Shown: positions 37,133 to 46,436, numbered from the stretch's first letter. The stretch is DNA of 64,000 nucleotides from Geomonas subterranea (GCF_019063845.1 NZ_CP077683.1:3464501-3528500); one strand, 5' to 3'. Notes: generated by a model not told the origin, from the letters alone. Numbers and translations: made by a program.

Positions 37133-37244
37133 CTTGCCTCCCGTTTATTAAAGGGTTTCGGTTTGGCGCATTGTACGTCAACCCGGCAAAATTGCAACAG
37201 GTTTGGGACCCGCATGAGGGCGTTTGTCATTAAAGAAAACAAGG

Positions 37245-37273
37245 TTGATTTCTCATAAGCACAGATCTACAAT
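37245..37273 (+). promoter_or_regulatory. Promoter of the 6S RNA candidate
   Basis: TTGATT (37245-37250), 17-base spacer, TACAAT (37268-37273). A start near 37280 falls just before the closing stem of the RNA. Confidence 0.82.
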
Positions 37274-37286
37274 ACAGCCACTACAC

Positions 37287-37469
37287 GCTCTCTCTGCCGT
37301 GCCCGTGAGGTTATTAAAGCCCCTGCGGAATAATTTATTGTACGGGAGCCTGTTTCGACCGTGGTGAGCTGCCCCATTGCGCGGGAATTGCCTGAAGCGG
37401 TCTACAGGAGCCCACCTGAATGGGAACTCGCTGTGAGGCCCCCAAACCAAACGACAGGGCGGAGAGAGC
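37287..37469 (+). ncRNA. ssrS: 6S RNA candidate
   Basis: A 183-nt segment whose ends pair: GCTCTCTCTGCC (37287-37298) with GGCGGAGAGAGC (37458-37469), with one G-U pair. Length, single long closing stem, open central region and 6S-like blocks (CTGCCGTGCCCGTGAGG at the 5' side, AGGAGCCCACCTGAATGGG toward the 3' side) fit 6S RNA. 6S RNA mimics open promoter DNA and traps sigma-70 RNA polymerase in stationary phase. It is bounded by a promoter and a terminator, and no open frame is needed to explain the region. A covariance-model search (RF00013) would settle it. Confidence 0.75.
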
Positions 37470-37482
37470 TGCTATAAGAAAT

Positions 37483-37512
37483 TAGGGGATCCGGCAACGG
37501 TCCCCTTTTTTT
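37483..37512 (+). terminator. Terminator after 6S RNA candidate
   Basis: GGGGATCCG / CGGTCCCC stem with one bulge, followed by eight T residues, 14 bases beyond the closing stem of the RNA. Confidence 0.85.
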
Positions 37513-37592
37513 CGTCTTGCGCTCCTGCCCCCTATGGATATATAGCAGAGGATGGCTCGCCACTCCCCGTATCCACGGTTCCGGAGGCACGC

Positions 37593-38609
37593 ATGACTCC
37601 CCATTTCCTCCCCACCCTGGTGAACCCTCCCTTCGGGGACCCCGGCGTCTACGTCGATTTCCAGTTCGCCCGGCGCGCCCTCCTCTTCGACCTCGGGGAG
37701 ATCCACCGTCTCGGTCCCCGCAAGATCCTGCGCTTAAGCGACGTCTGCATCTCCCACACCCACATCGACCACTTCATCGGCTTCGACCTGATGCTGCGCA
37801 TCATGCTGGGGCGTGACATGGCTCTGCGCCTCTTCGGCCCCCCCGGCATCCTGCGCCAGGTCGAGCACCGCCTCGCCTCCTACAGCTGGAACCTGATCCA
37901 GAGCTACCCCACCGAATTCGTCATCACCGTTACCGAGCTCCACCCCGATGGCAGCGGGGTCCGCGCCCGGTTCAGCTCCCGCCGGGTCTTCGCGCGGGAA
38001 GACGAGGAAACGCTCCGTATCAGTGACGGCGTGATTTTGGAAGAGGAGAACCTGCTCCTGCGGGTCGCCTTTTTGGAGCACAGCATCCCCTGCCTCGCCT
38101 ACTCCTTCGAGGAGAAGCTGCACGTGAACTTCATGAAGAACCACCTGGTGGAGTTGGGGCTCCCGGTCGGGCCGTGGCTGTCGGAGGTAAAGCGGGCCGT
38201 GCTGCGCGGCGAAGCGGATGACACCGTGGTAACCGCATCCCTGCCCGACGGGTCCGAAGGGCGGCGGCTCACCATCGGTGAACTGAAGGAAAAGGTGCTG
38301 CAGGTGGTGCCGGGAGAGAAGATCGCCTACGTGACCGACACCGCCTTCACCCCCGACAACCGCCGCCGCATCGTGGAGCTGGCGCGCGGGGCCGACTATT
38401 TCTTCATCGAGGCGGTGTTCCTTGACGTGGATGCCGAGCGTGCCCGAGAGCGCGCCCACCTGACGGCCCGCCAGGCGGGTCAACTGGCGCGCGAGGCGGG
38501 GGCTGCGCGGGTCATCCCGTTCCACTTTTCACCGAGGCACCTGGGTGCCGAAGACGAGTTGCGCCGCGAGGTAGCGGAGGCCTTTGCCGGGGTGCAAGGC
38601 TCCCTTTAA
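37593..38609 (+). CDS. MBL-fold metallo-hydrolase (RNase Z-like)
   Basis: 338 residues, cytoplasmic. The metallo-beta-lactamase zinc motif HTHIDH (in SHTHIDHFIGFDLMLRIML) and distal ligands (YVTDTAFTPDN, HLTARQAGQLAREAG, IPFHFSPRH) fit the RNase Z/ElaC group. It lacks a clear exosite arm, so tRNA 3' processing is possible but unproven. The ATG at 37593 has a weak GGAGGCACGC site. Downstream of the 6S RNA gene. Confidence 0.82.
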   Translation: MTPHFLPTLVNPPFGDPGVYVDFQFARRALLFDLGEIHRLGPRKILRLSDVCISHTHIDHFIGFDLMLRIMLGRDMALRLFGPPGILRQVEHRLASYSWNLIQSYPTEFVITVTELHPDGSGVRARFSSRRVFAREDEETLRISDGVILEEENLLLRVAFLEHSIPCLAYSFEEKLHVNFMKNHLVELGLPVGPWLSEVKRAVLRGEADDTVVTASLPDGSEGRRLTIGELKEKVLQVVPGEKIAYVTDTAFTPDNRRRIVELARGADYFFIEAVFLDVDAERARERAHLTARQAGQLAREAGAARVIPFHFSPRHLGAEDELRREVAEAFAGVQGSL

Positions 38610-38610
38610 A

Positions 38611-38642
38611 GTCTCCCCTCTCCCTCCGGGAGAGGGTATGGG
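38611..38642. repeat. Partial family A hairpin
   Basis: CCCTCTCCCTCCGGGAGAGGG is the core hairpin shared with the other family A copies. It follows the MBL gene directly. Confidence 0.7.
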
Positions 38643-38652
38643 GCAATGACGT

Positions 38653-38687
38653 AAAAAAGGGGGATCCGGCACCCGGATCCCCCCTTC
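38653..38687. terminator. Terminator between MBL and htrA genes
   Basis: AAAAAAGGGGGATCCGG-CAC-CCGGATCCCCCC. The A-run on the left gives a U-tract for the minus-strand htrA transcript. Confidence 0.85.
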
Positions 38688-38717
38688 TGTGTGTTTCCTC
38701 CGTACTCAATACTGCGC

Positions 38718-40094
38718 CTAGTCGAGCCTGAGTGCCACGAACAGCGAGGCTTCCCCTCTCCTGAGCAGCATCTTCAAGTAGCCGCCTTTCTTCACGCTGG
38801 CGATCACCTTGCTGTAGTCCTTAACGCCCGAGATGCGCACGCCGTTGATCTCCCTGATGAGGTCTCCCTCCACGATGCCGGCCCTCTCGGCGATGCTGTC
38901 CTGCTGTACGTCGGTGACCAGCACCCCTTTCTCCCCCTGCAACCTCATTTGCTGGGCGCGCTCGGGGGTAAGGTCGGCGACCTTCAAGCCGAGGCGGTCG
39001 CCGGAGACGGCAGCATCCTCGTCCTCCCCGCCGTCCTTCAGCTTCTCGACGGTCACCTGGAGCGGCACCTGCTTGCCGTCCCGCAGCACCACGAGCTTGA
39101 CCTTCTTGCCAACCGGGGTTGCGGCGACACGGCGCGGCAGTTCGGCCATATCCTTGATGGTGTGCCCGTCGTACTCGAGGATGATGTCACCCCCCTTGAG
39201 GCCCGCCTTCTCGGCGGGGCTCTCCTTCATCACCTCGGCCACCAGGGCGCCCTGCTCGCTCTCCATCCCGAAGGATTTGGCCAGGTCCTGGGTCACCATC
39301 TGCACCGAGACGCCGAGCCAGCCGCGGGTCACTTTACCACTTTCCTTGAGCTGCGGCAGGATCTCCTTGGCCATGTTGATCGGAATGGCGAAACCGATCC
39401 CCTGCCCCCCGGCGACGATGGCGGTGTTGATGCCGATGACCTCGCCGTCGGTGTTGAAGAGTGGCCCGCCGGAGTTGCCCGGGTTGATGGAGGCGTCGGT
39501 CTGGATGAAGTCGTCATAGGGGCCGCTGCCGATCACCCTCCCCTGGGCGCTGATGATGCCGGCGGTAACCGTCTGGCTCAGGCCGAAGGGGTTGCCGATG
39601 GCCATGACCCAGTCGCCCACCTCCATCTTGTCGCTGTCGCCCAAGGGAGCCACCGGCAGGTGCGCCTTGGTGTCGATCTTCACCAGGGCCAGGTCGAGCT
39701 TGTCGTCGCGCCCCTTGATCTCGCCCTTGTACTCGCGGCCATCGGAGAGCTTCACCTTGATGTCGTCGGCGTCCTTCACCACATGGTTGTTGGTGATGAT
39801 GTAGCCGTCATCGCTGATGATGAAGCCGGACCCCATGCTTTGCTGCTTGTGGGGTTGCTGGCGCGGTGCCTCGAAGAACTTCTCGAAGTACTCCTGAAAG
39901 GGATCACCGCCGGGATGCTGCCGCTTTTTCATGGCGATGGTTTTGGAGGTGCTGATGTTGACTACAGCGGGCTTCAGCTTCTTGGCGAGCTTCGCGAAGT
40001 CGGGGGTGAGCGTCGCGGCGCCCGCGACGGAGGAGAAAACGGAGGAGAGAAATAAGCTAAACACCAGAAATCTTGCAACGATTGCTGCCTGCAT
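38718..40094 (-). CDS. degP: Periplasmic serine endoprotease HtrA/DegP-like
   Basis: 458 residues. An N-terminal signal segment (about 5-27) is followed by a trypsin-like protease with catalytic His in TNNHVVKDADD, Asp in KLDLALVKID and Ser in NPGNSGGPLFN. Two PDZ domains follow (about 265-355 and 370-455). It degrades or refolds damaged envelope proteins. AGGAGGTAGCC precedes ATG 40094. The nearby OmpR-type regulator on the same strand, 157 bases upstream past a terminator, is a plausible but unproven controller. Confidence 0.95.
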   Translation of the reverse strand: MQAAIVARFLVFSLFLSSVFSSVAGAATLTPDFAKLAKKLKPAVVNISTSKTIAMKKRQHPGGDPFQEYFEKFFEAPRQQPHKQQSMGSGFIISDDGYIITNNHVVKDADDIKVKLSDGREYKGEIKGRDDKLDLALVKIDTKAHLPVAPLGDSDKMEVGDWVMAIGNPFGLSQTVTAGIISAQGRVIGSGPYDDFIQTDASINPGNSGGPLFNTDGEVIGINTAIVAGGQGIGFAIPINMAKEILPQLKESGKVTRGWLGVSVQMVTQDLAKSFGMESEQGALVAEVMKESPAEKAGLKGGDIILEYDGHTIKDMAELPRRVAATPVGKKVKLVVLRDGKQVPLQVTVEKLKDGGEDEDAAVSGDRLGLKVADLTPERAQQMRLQGEKGVLVTDVQQDSIAERAGIVEGDLIREINGVRISGVKDYSKVIASVKKGGYLKMLLRRGEASLFVALRLD

Positions 40095-40180
40095 GGCTAC
40101 CTCCTGGGATTTGAGTACGGTAAAGCTAATACTGCACCATTAGTTTGTCAAGCCTCGCCCACCCATGAGATCTGTAAACG

Positions 40181-40225
40181 AAAACGGACCTCTCCCGGGC
40201 CGCTGCGGCCAGGAGAGGTCCGTTG
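40181..40225 (-). terminator. Terminator after the response regulator
   Basis: AACGGACCTCTCC / GGAGAGGTCCGTT stem with a GC-rich loop; on the minus strand TTTTCG follows. Separates the regulator from htrA. Confidence 0.85.
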
Positions 40226-40251
40226 GTCGGACTTCGCTATGTGGCGGGTTG

Positions 40252-40926
40252 CTACTCTTCTTCTTTGAGGATGTAGCCCACGCCCCTCACCGTGTGGATC
40301 AGCTTCTTGTCGGCTTCACGGTCGATCTTCTTACGCAGGTAGTTCACGTACACGTCGATGATGTTGGTGAAGCTGTCGAAGGTGTAATCCCAGACGTGCT
40401 CGGCGATCATGGTCCTGGTGAGCACCTGGTGCGGGTTGCGCATGAAGTACTCGAGCAGGCCGTACTCCTTCGCGGTGAGATCGATCTCCTTGTCCTTGCG
40501 CCACACCTTGTGGGTAACCGGGTCGAGACGCAGGTCGGCGAAGCGGATCTCGGCGCCGCGGTCGAGCTCGCTCCTTCTCATCAGCGCACGTACGCGGGCG
40601 AGCAGTTCAGCGAAGGCGAACGGCTTGGTCAGGTAGTCGTCGGAACCGGAGTCCAGACCCGCAACGATATCTTCCACGGAGTCCTTCGCGGTGAGCATCA
40701 GGATCGGGGTGACGTTTTTGCGCTCCCTGAGTTCCTTCAGCACGGAAAGGCCGTCCTTTTTCGGGAGCATCCAGTCCAGCACGATCAGATCGAACGGCTT
40801 CTCCAGCGCAAGCTTAAGCCCCTCTTCACCGTCTGCGGCCGTGTGGACTTCGTACTGCTCCTCCTCGAGCCCGCGCTTAATGAAGCTGGCAACCTTTTTC
40901 TCATCTTCAACCACCAAAATTCTCAT
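40252..40926 (-). CDS. OmpR/PhoB-family response regulator
   Basis: 224 residues. Receiver domain with acidic pocket VVEDE, phospho-acceptor Asp51 (LIVLDWMLPKKDG), TAKDS and the KPFAFAEL lysine. The C-terminal winged helix (LTAKEYGLLEYFMRNPHQVLTRTMIAEHVW...IDVYVNYLRKKID) binds DNA. No histidine kinase is adjacent, so its partner is elsewhere. GGGAATCAAC precedes ATG 40926. Confidence 0.94.
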   Translation of the reverse strand: MRILVVEDEKKVASFIKRGLEEEQYEVHTAADGEEGLKLALEKPFDLIVLDWMLPKKDGLSVLKELRERKNVTPILMLTAKDSVEDIVAGLDSGSDDYLTKPFAFAELLARVRALMRRSELDRGAEIRFADLRLDPVTHKVWRKDKEIDLTAKEYGLLEYFMRNPHQVLTRTMIAEHVWDYTFDSFTNIIDVYVNYLRKKIDREADKKLIHTVRGVGYILKEEE

Positions 40927-40959
40927 GTTGATTCCCTCTCTTTGTAATTATGTCGACCT

Positions 40960-41772
40960 CTAATCGTACCTGATATCACCATGAAGCCTGCTCAAGATCT
41001 CCGCCGCAGACTCCTCAACCGATTTGTTGGTTACGTCGATAACCAGCCAGGCGGGGTGGGCTCGGTAAAAACGCCGGCAGTAGGCGAGCTCTTCTTCGAC
41101 CTGCCTGTAGTCAGCATAGCTGCCGCGCGGGCTTTGCCTGAGATTCCTGAGCCGCGCGGATCGGATGTCGACCAGCCGCTGGGTGTCGATGATCAATCCG
41201 ACCACTCGTTCCGGCTCCACCTCCTCCAGCTCGGGGGGAGGATCGATACCCTGGATGATCGGCACGTTCGCCACCTTGTACCCCTTGTGGGCCAGGTACA
41301 TGGAAAGTGGCGTCTTCGAGGACCGGGATACGCCGATCAGGACGATGTCCGCCTTGTGCAGGTTGCGGGGTTCCTGGCCATCGTCCTGCTTCACTGTAAA
41401 ATCAACCGCCTCCATGCGGCGGTAATACTCAGAGTTCATCTCGTACTGCAAGCCGGGAAGCTTCTGAGGCCTCATCTCAAGGAACTCGGCCAGCTTGAAG
41501 AGGAGCGGGGTGATCAGGTCCACCGCGTCCAGCTGCCTCGCCTCGCACTCGTTTCTGACGAACTGCGCCAGCTCCGTGTTGACCAGGGTGTAGAAGATGA
41601 TGCCGGGAAGGCGGTCGACCTCGTCCAGGGCCTTGAGGATGTCCTCGCGGTTCCTGATCTGCCCGACGCGGCGCAAACGGACATCCACGTCCTTGAACTG
41701 GGTCAACGCGGCTCGTGCAACCCGCTCGACCGTCTCGCCGGTCGCATCAGAAAGTAAATAAACGTGATACAT
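40960..41772 (-). CDS. Pyruvate,phosphate dikinase / PEP synthase regulatory kinase-pyrophosphorylase
   Basis: Bifunctional regulator (DUF299, PpsR/PDRP1 type). It phosphorylates the target dikinase with ADP to switch it off and removes the phosphate with Pi. 270 residues. [23 protein letters not shown] opens, and the P-loop [15 protein letters not shown] is near residues 148-162. It controls pyruvate/PEP exchange, which fits an organism that also carries pyruvate carboxylase. The partner enzyme is not in this window, so PPDK versus PEP synthase is open. Confidence 0.94.
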   Translation of the reverse strand: MYHVYLLSDATGETVERVARAALTQFKDVDVRLRRVGQIRNREDILKALDEVDRLPGIIFYTLVNTELAQFVRNECEARQLDAVDLITPLLFKLAEFLEMRPQKLPGLQYEMNSEYYRRMEAVDFTVKQDDGQEPRNLHKADIVLIGVSRSSKTPLSMYLAHKGYKVANVPIIQGIDPPPELEEVEPERVVGLIIDTQRLVDIRSARLRNLRQSPRGSYADYRQVEEELAYCRRFYRAHPAWLVIDVTNKSVEESAAEILSRLHGDIRYD

Positions 41773-42043
41773 CCACTGTCACCCGAAAAACTGTGTCCAA
41801 CCAAGGCCTTACCGGCACTCCCGTGAAACTCATTAGATATATACCATGTTTTTTCATTTTAGGCAAAACTAAAATTTAATGGGAAACGCTTCTGTAAAAA
41901 TATTATCGGCAGATGCCGGAAAAATTTTAATTATAATTACGCCCTAGTTTTTTTGGATGTCAAGGTTTTCATTGCCATTCCCTTTATTTCTCTGGTAGTT
42001 TAATCCGGCAATTCGCACCCACCAAAGGAGAAGCAAACTCATT

Positions 42044-42964
42044 ATGATTACAGATTGGGCGGAAATCGCCTGTGACGTCCCGGCCGAGATGGTCGACACA
42101 TTAGCTGACTTTTTAGTTGAACTGACCGGCAACGGGGTCGGCGTGGACAACCTGCACCTCGATACCTTTACCCTGGATACCCTCGAGGACACCAGTATCA
42201 AGACGGTGAAGGGGTACCTCCCCCTGGACGACTCGCTCGAGGACATGCGCATCAAGATCGAGCAGTTCCTGGCCCAGCACGGGCCGGACTTTCCCGGCTT
42301 CGTCTACACCCCCCCCGTGGTCACCATCATCAAGAACGAGGACTGGGCCAACAACTGGAAGGTGCACTTCAAGCCGGTGCGCATCGGCAAGCGACTGGTG
42401 ATCAAGCCCACCTGGGAGGAGTACCAGCAGGTCGAGGGGGACCTGGTGATCCAGATCGATCCCGGCATGGCGTTCGGCACCGGCGCCCATCCCACCACGA
42501 AGATGTGCCTGGAATCCCTGGAGCGCATCGCCTTCGCCGCCGGTTGCGCCAAGCTTCCCAACCCGGTCCTCGACGTCGGCACCGGCTCCGGCGTGCTCAG
42601 CATCGCCGCGGCGCTTTTGGGCGCCACCGAAATCACCGCCGTCGACATCGACCCCGAGGCGGTCCGGGTGACGCAGGAAAACCTGGAGCTGAACGGCGTC
42701 GACCGGGTCGTCACAGCCTCGACCACCGATCTGTCCCAGCTTCCCGGAGGCTATGCCGTCGTGGTCGCCAACATCCTCGCCGAGGAACTGGTACGCCTTT
42801 CCGACCAGCTCACCTCCCGCGTCGCTCCCGGCGGCTGGCTGATCCTCTCCGGCATCCTCACCGAAAAGGAAGAATTCGTCCGTGCCGGCTTCCCCGCACT
42901 TGAGCTCGTGGAAAACCCGAGAGAGGCGGAGTGGTCCTGTATCACCCTGAGAAAACCGCTGTAG
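42044..42964 (+). CDS. prmA: Ribosomal protein L11 methyltransferase
   Basis: 306 residues. The N-terminal substrate-recognition domain (about 1-100) is followed by an S-adenosylmethionine domain: GMAFGTGAHPTTKMCLE, LDVGTGSGVLSIAAALLGA, VVANILAEELV. It trimethylates L11. AAAGGAGAAG lies upstream of ATG 42044. rsmE follows three bases after its stop, a common prmA-rsmE operon. The 270-base upstream region is AT-rich and probably contains the promoter. Confidence 0.96.
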   Translation: MITDWAEIACDVPAEMVDTLADFLVELTGNGVGVDNLHLDTFTLDTLEDTSIKTVKGYLPLDDSLEDMRIKIEQFLAQHGPDFPGFVYTPPVVTIIKNEDWANNWKVHFKPVRIGKRLVIKPTWEEYQQVEGDLVIQIDPGMAFGTGAHPTTKMCLESLERIAFAAGCAKLPNPVLDVGTGSGVLSIAAALLGATEITAVDIDPEAVRVTQENLELNGVDRVVTASTTDLSQLPGGYAVVVANILAEELVRLSDQLTSRVAPGGWLILSGILTEKEEFVRAGFPALELVENPREAEWSCITLRKPL

Positions 42965-42967
42965 CCG

Positions 42968-43708
42968 ATGCGCAGCTTTTTCCTGGGAGATAACGAGGTC
43001 CATGACGGGGAAGCCACCGTGACCGGCGAATTGTACCGGCACATGGCGCGCGTGCTGCGCCTGAAGCAGGGAGCGGAGGTGGAACTTGTCGATAACGACG
43101 GCAGGCGCCACTGCGGCGTGATCGAGGAGGTCGGGGCTAAGAGCCTCACCGTCCGCATCGCCGCCACCTCCGCCGCCCCCGGGCCGGAACCGGGGCTGCG
43201 GATCACGCTGTACCAGGGCCTTCCCAAGGGGGACAAGCTCGACCTGATCCTGCAAAAGTGCACGGAACTTGGGATCTCGGAGGTGGTCACCTTCGACGCG
43301 ACGCGATCCGTCGTGAAGCTGCGGGGCGAGAAGACGGCCGCCAAGCTGGCGCGTTTCGAGAAGATCGTGCAGGAAGCGGCGCGCCAGTCAGGACGGAATT
43401 CGGCACCCCGGACCGTCATCGGCGGAACCTTGAAGGAGGTACTGCGGGATACGCGGCACGCGGTGAAGCTGCTACTGTGGGAAGGGGAAGAGAAGACGAC
43501 GCTGCGGGAGTGCCTGGAGCGCTACCAGGCGCCGGAGAGCGTGGCCGTGGTGGTGGGGCCGGAGGGTGGACTGAGTGCTGAAGAGGTCGAGGCGGCCGTC
43601 GCCTGCGGCTTCACGCCGGTGACCCTGGGGAAGCGGATCCTGCGCACCGAAACGGCCGGACTGGCACTGGTTTCCATACTGCAGTTCCACTGGGGGGACA
43701 TGGGGTGA
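42968..43708 (+). CDS. rsmE: 16S rRNA (uracil-1498-N3)-methyltransferase
   Basis: 246 residues, SPOUT-class (knotted) methyltransferase acting on 16S rRNA in the 30S subunit. MRSFFLGDNEVHDGEATVTGELYRHMARVLRLKQG begins with the PUA-like domain. LILQKCTELGI and VVVGPEGGLSAEEVEAA are the SAM-binding knot, and LGKRILRTETAGLALVSILQF ends it. Coupled to prmA. Confidence 0.96.
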   Translation: MRSFFLGDNEVHDGEATVTGELYRHMARVLRLKQGAEVELVDNDGRRHCGVIEEVGAKSLTVRIAATSAAPGPEPGLRITLYQGLPKGDKLDLILQKCTELGISEVVTFDATRSVVKLRGEKTAAKLARFEKIVQEAARQSGRNSAPRTVIGGTLKEVLRDTRHAVKLLLWEGEEKTTLRECLERYQAPESVAVVVGPEGGLSAEEVEAAVACGFTPVTLGKRILRTETAGLALVSILQFHWGDMG

Positions 43709-43775
43709 CGGCCTGGCCGCCCCCCTTTTTCTTTGATCCATCGGAAAACCGGGGGAAGAGTTGCCCATAGTCCCA

Positions 43776-43798
43776 CCTCCCGTCAGGGGAGGAGGGGG
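43776..43798. repeat. Short hairpin repeat
   Basis: CCACCTCCCGTCAGGGGAGG belongs to the family D blocks and sits between the convergent 3' ends of rsmE and the next gene. Confidence 0.6.
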
Positions 43799-43800
43799 AC

Positions 43801-44127
43801 CTAACGGAGCGCGACGACGAGCGCGACTATCGACACCAGCAGCGACACCCCCGCCACCGCCATGAGCAGCTTCTCCCGGGCCAACACCACCTTAAGGGTT
43901 TTGATGGTGAGCTGCAGGTGCCCCGAGGTTTCCAGGAGCGCCCGCTCCAGTTTCCGGTTCTCCTCTTCCAGTTGGTGCAACCTGGCCTCTATGTCGCTGG
44001 GGGACCCCGCCCCCATCAGCCTTCCCTTGGCGCGGTTGGCCATGTCCATCACCACGGGAAGGTTCTCTACCAGCCTGCCCCAGGGTATCCTGGTCGCCGC
44101 GATCTTGGCTACGCTCCAGATGCTCAC
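43801..44127 (-). CDS. Small coiled-coil membrane protein
   Basis: 108 residues. VSIWSVAKIAATRIPWGRLVENLP opens, followed by a coiled coil (SPSDIEARLHQLEEENRKLERALLETSG, about 46-75) and a C-terminal TM helix (LLMAVAGVSLLVSIVALVVAL). The start is GTG 44127 because AAGGAGG lies four bases upstream; the longer frame to 44289 only reads through a repeat. Function unknown; a tail-anchored, coiled-coil adaptor is the visible architecture. Confidence 0.78.
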   Translation of the reverse strand: MSIWSVAKIAATRIPWGRLVENLPVVMDMANRAKGRLMGAGSPSDIEARLHQLEEENRKLERALLETSGHLQLTIKTLKVVLAREKLLMAVAGVSLLVSIVALVVALR

Positions 44128-44221
44128 GGTGCCTCCTTTATCCTTCAATCGTAAGAATATGTTAGTCCCTGCCCCAGCCCAGCTCTGAAACCGGTCCCCT
44201 TCCAGTTCATAGCCGACTGCC

Positions 44222-44255
44222 CCCTCCCCTGGAGGGGGAGGGTTAGGGAGGGGAA
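44222..44255. repeat. GC-rich hairpin repeat (family D)
   Basis: CCCCTCCCCTGGAGGGGGAGGG followed by TTAGGGAGGGG; same layout as at 26417-26455. Lies between the coiled-coil and DUF72 genes. Confidence 0.7.
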
Positions 44256-44275
44256 ACCGGCGCGACATCCCCAGC

Positions 44276-44980
44276 CTAGCCCGCCGCAACGAGTTCCATG
44301 AACCGGCGCGCGAAAAGCGGTCCCTTCGCCTCGTCCTCGTGCTTGAAGAAGACGAAGGCCTCGCTCCATCCCCTGCCGCGGACCAGCTCCGCCCACGCTC
44401 TCAGTTCCTCCACCGGGTAATCCGGACGTCTCAGCCGCAAGTACCCCCAGGTGGCCGTCGCTACGGCCGGAATCTCCAATTCCCCCTCGGCATCGGCGAT
44501 GCAGAGCGCTGCGTCATTTCTGTGCAAGAGCGCGAAGACCTCGTCATCCAGCCAGGAACGGTGGCGAAACTGAAGGGCCACGCGCCGCCCCGGCGGCACC
44601 AACGCCAGGAAATCGCGTAACAGGGGGAGGTCCTTCTTGAAAGTGGGCGGCAGCTGAAACAGCACCGCACCCAGGCGCCGCCCCATCACCGCCGCGACAT
44701 CGAAGAAGTAGGAGACCGTGTCGGCCACGTCCCGCAGCCGGTTGACATGGGTGATGCGCTGTGGCGCCTTGAGCACGAACCTGAAGGTTTCCGGCACCTC
44801 CTCACGCCACCCCGCCAGCACCGAATCCTTGGGCATCCGGTGGAAGGTGTTGTTGATTTCCACGCAGTTGAACTGCCCGCCATAATAGCGCAGCATCTCC
44901 CGGGACGGCAGCTCACGGGGGTAGAAACTCCCTTTCCACTCCGTGTAGGAATATCCACTGGTGCCTATGTACAGGAGCAT
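44276..44980 (-). CDS. DUF72 (YecE-like) protein
   Basis: 234 residues, TIM-barrel-like. MLLYIGTSGYSYTEWKGSFYP, YGGQFNCVEINNTFHRMP, LGAVLFQLPPTFKKDLPLL, VALQFRHRSWLDDEVFALL and YLRLRRPDYPVEELRAW are the family landmarks. Function is not established in the literature known to me; the fold suggests a nuclease or sugar-phosphate-type enzyme. Stands alone. Confidence 0.9.
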   Translation of the reverse strand: MLLYIGTSGYSYTEWKGSFYPRELPSREMLRYYGGQFNCVEINNTFHRMPKDSVLAGWREEVPETFRFVLKAPQRITHVNRLRDVADTVSYFFDVAAVMGRRLGAVLFQLPPTFKKDLPLLRDFLALVPPGRRVALQFRHRSWLDDEVFALLHRNDAALCIADAEGELEIPAVATATWGYLRLRRPDYPVEELRAWAELVRGRGWSEAFVFFKHEDEAKGPLFARRFMELVAAG

Positions 44981-45093
44981 GGCGCGCCTCCGTCCCTGCC
45001 TCGCTTCGTCACAGCTTAATTGTTATACAACAGGGGTGCGCCTGTACAAGGCATTTTAATGGAAATCAAGACGGAAGCGGGCTCATAGGACTG

Positions 45094-45126
45094 AAAAGGG
45101 CGGGCTCCTCATAAGGAACCCGCCCA
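45094..45126 (-). terminator. Terminator of the RNase D gene
   Basis: GGGCGGGTTCC / GGAGCCCGCCC with loop TTATGA; TTTTCAG follows on the minus strand. Confidence 0.88.
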
Positions 45127-45148
45127 TTCATGCCGCTATGTCTGACGC

Positions 45149-46282
45149 TCAGGACACCAACGACGCCAGCTCATCACCGAACGCCTCGCGCTGCCAGCGC
45201 TTCAAGAGGGCGTTCTGCGAGGAACCCGGCTCGGCGAGCGCCTCCAGGAGCGTGTTGTTCGCCACCAGCCCCACGCCCAGGCCAAGCTGGGCAGACTTCG
45301 CCTCGCGCCAGATCTTCAGCCGCTTCACCTTCTCGTCCTGGAGCCGGTCCAGAACCGGACGGCGGTTTGGCTGCACCTGCGGCAGCTTGTCCTGCGGCAG
45401 GGCCAGGCCATTGGCGATCGCCTGCAGCAGCCCGCGCCCGAGCCTCTCGATCAGCTTGGACGACATGGTGTGAATGCCGACCAGTTCGAAGTTGCTCCTG
45501 GGCTGCTTCTCGGCGAGTTCGCGCAACAGGTCGTTACTGAGGATCCTGAACGGGGGAACGTCCGCGATGCGCGCCTTCTCGTCACGGAACTTGAGCAGTT
45601 CCTCGAGGACGGCCAGCTCGCGCGGCTTCATCTTGTTGGCCCCCTTGAAGCGCAGGCACATGAGCTCGCCCTCGCGCGACGGCGATCTCACCCCCGCCAC
45701 CAGTTCGGACTCCTCCTCAACCCAGGCCAGACGTCCCTTGGCGACCAGCTCCGCCTCGAGCTGACGGTACAGCTCGATCAAGAGGGAGGTGTCCTTCATG
45801 GCGTACTCCAGCATCTCCTGGGAGAAAGGACGCTTGCTCCAATCCGCCTTCTGGTAGCGCTTGTCCAGCTCAACCCCGAAGCGCTTCTTCAAAAGCGCGG
45901 CCAGGCCGAACTCGCTCTCGCCCAGGAACTGGCTGGCGATCATGGTGTCGAAGAGGTTGACCACCTCGATGCCGAAGTCGCGGTGCAGCGAACGCATGTC
46001 GTAGTCCGCGCCGTGAAAGATCTTCTTGATGGCCGGGTTGGCGAAGATCGGCGCCAGCGCCCGCACGTCGACCGGGGCCAGCGGATCGATCAGGCGGGTC
46101 TCCGACGGGGAGGATACCTGGATCAGGCAGACCTTCTCGGTATAGTGGTGCAGCGAGTCGGCCTCCAGGTCGAAGGCAAGCACCGACTCCTTCGAGAGCC
46201 GCGCTACGAGTTCATCCAGGGCTTTTTGGTCGGTGACGAGATGTGCCGCTGCGGGATTTGTTGCTTTATTCTTGTTCTGCAA
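45149..46282 (-). CDS. rnd: Ribonuclease D
   Basis: 377 residues. 3'-5' exonuclease trimming tRNA and other stable RNA 3' ends. DEDDy catalytic set: FDLEADSLHHY (Asp/Glu), FHGADYDMRSL (Asp) and YAMKDTSLLIELY (Tyr, Asp). An HRDC domain (about residues 210-290) binds RNA, and a second helical domain ends the protein. The start is TTG 46282 with a weak GGAAC upstream. Not part of an obvious operon. Confidence 0.93.
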   Translation of the reverse strand: MQNKNKATNPAAAHLVTDQKALDELVARLSKESVLAFDLEADSLHHYTEKVCLIQVSSPSETRLIDPLAPVDVRALAPIFANPAIKKIFHGADYDMRSLHRDFGIEVVNLFDTMIASQFLGESEFGLAALLKKRFGVELDKRYQKADWSKRPFSQEMLEYAMKDTSLLIELYRQLEAELVAKGRLAWVEEESELVAGVRSPSREGELMCLRFKGANKMKPRELAVLEELLKFRDEKARIADVPPFRILSNDLLRELAEKQPRSNFELVGIHTMSSKLIERLGRGLLQAIANGLALPQDKLPQVQPNRRPVLDRLQDEKVKRLKIWREAKSAQLGLGVGLVANNTLLEALAEPGSSQNALLKRWQREAFGDELASLVS

Positions 46283-46436
46283 ATGGTTCCGTCCGTTTCT
46301 GCATCTATGTATGCTTGCGAGATATTTGGTGTTTTGAGACCTGTCCTGGTCACGGCGACTGCGCCAGCCGCAAAGATTACAACTTTTTCACCTTGTACAC
46401 AAGTCCAGATCCGCATCCCCCGAAAAAATCCGGGAA

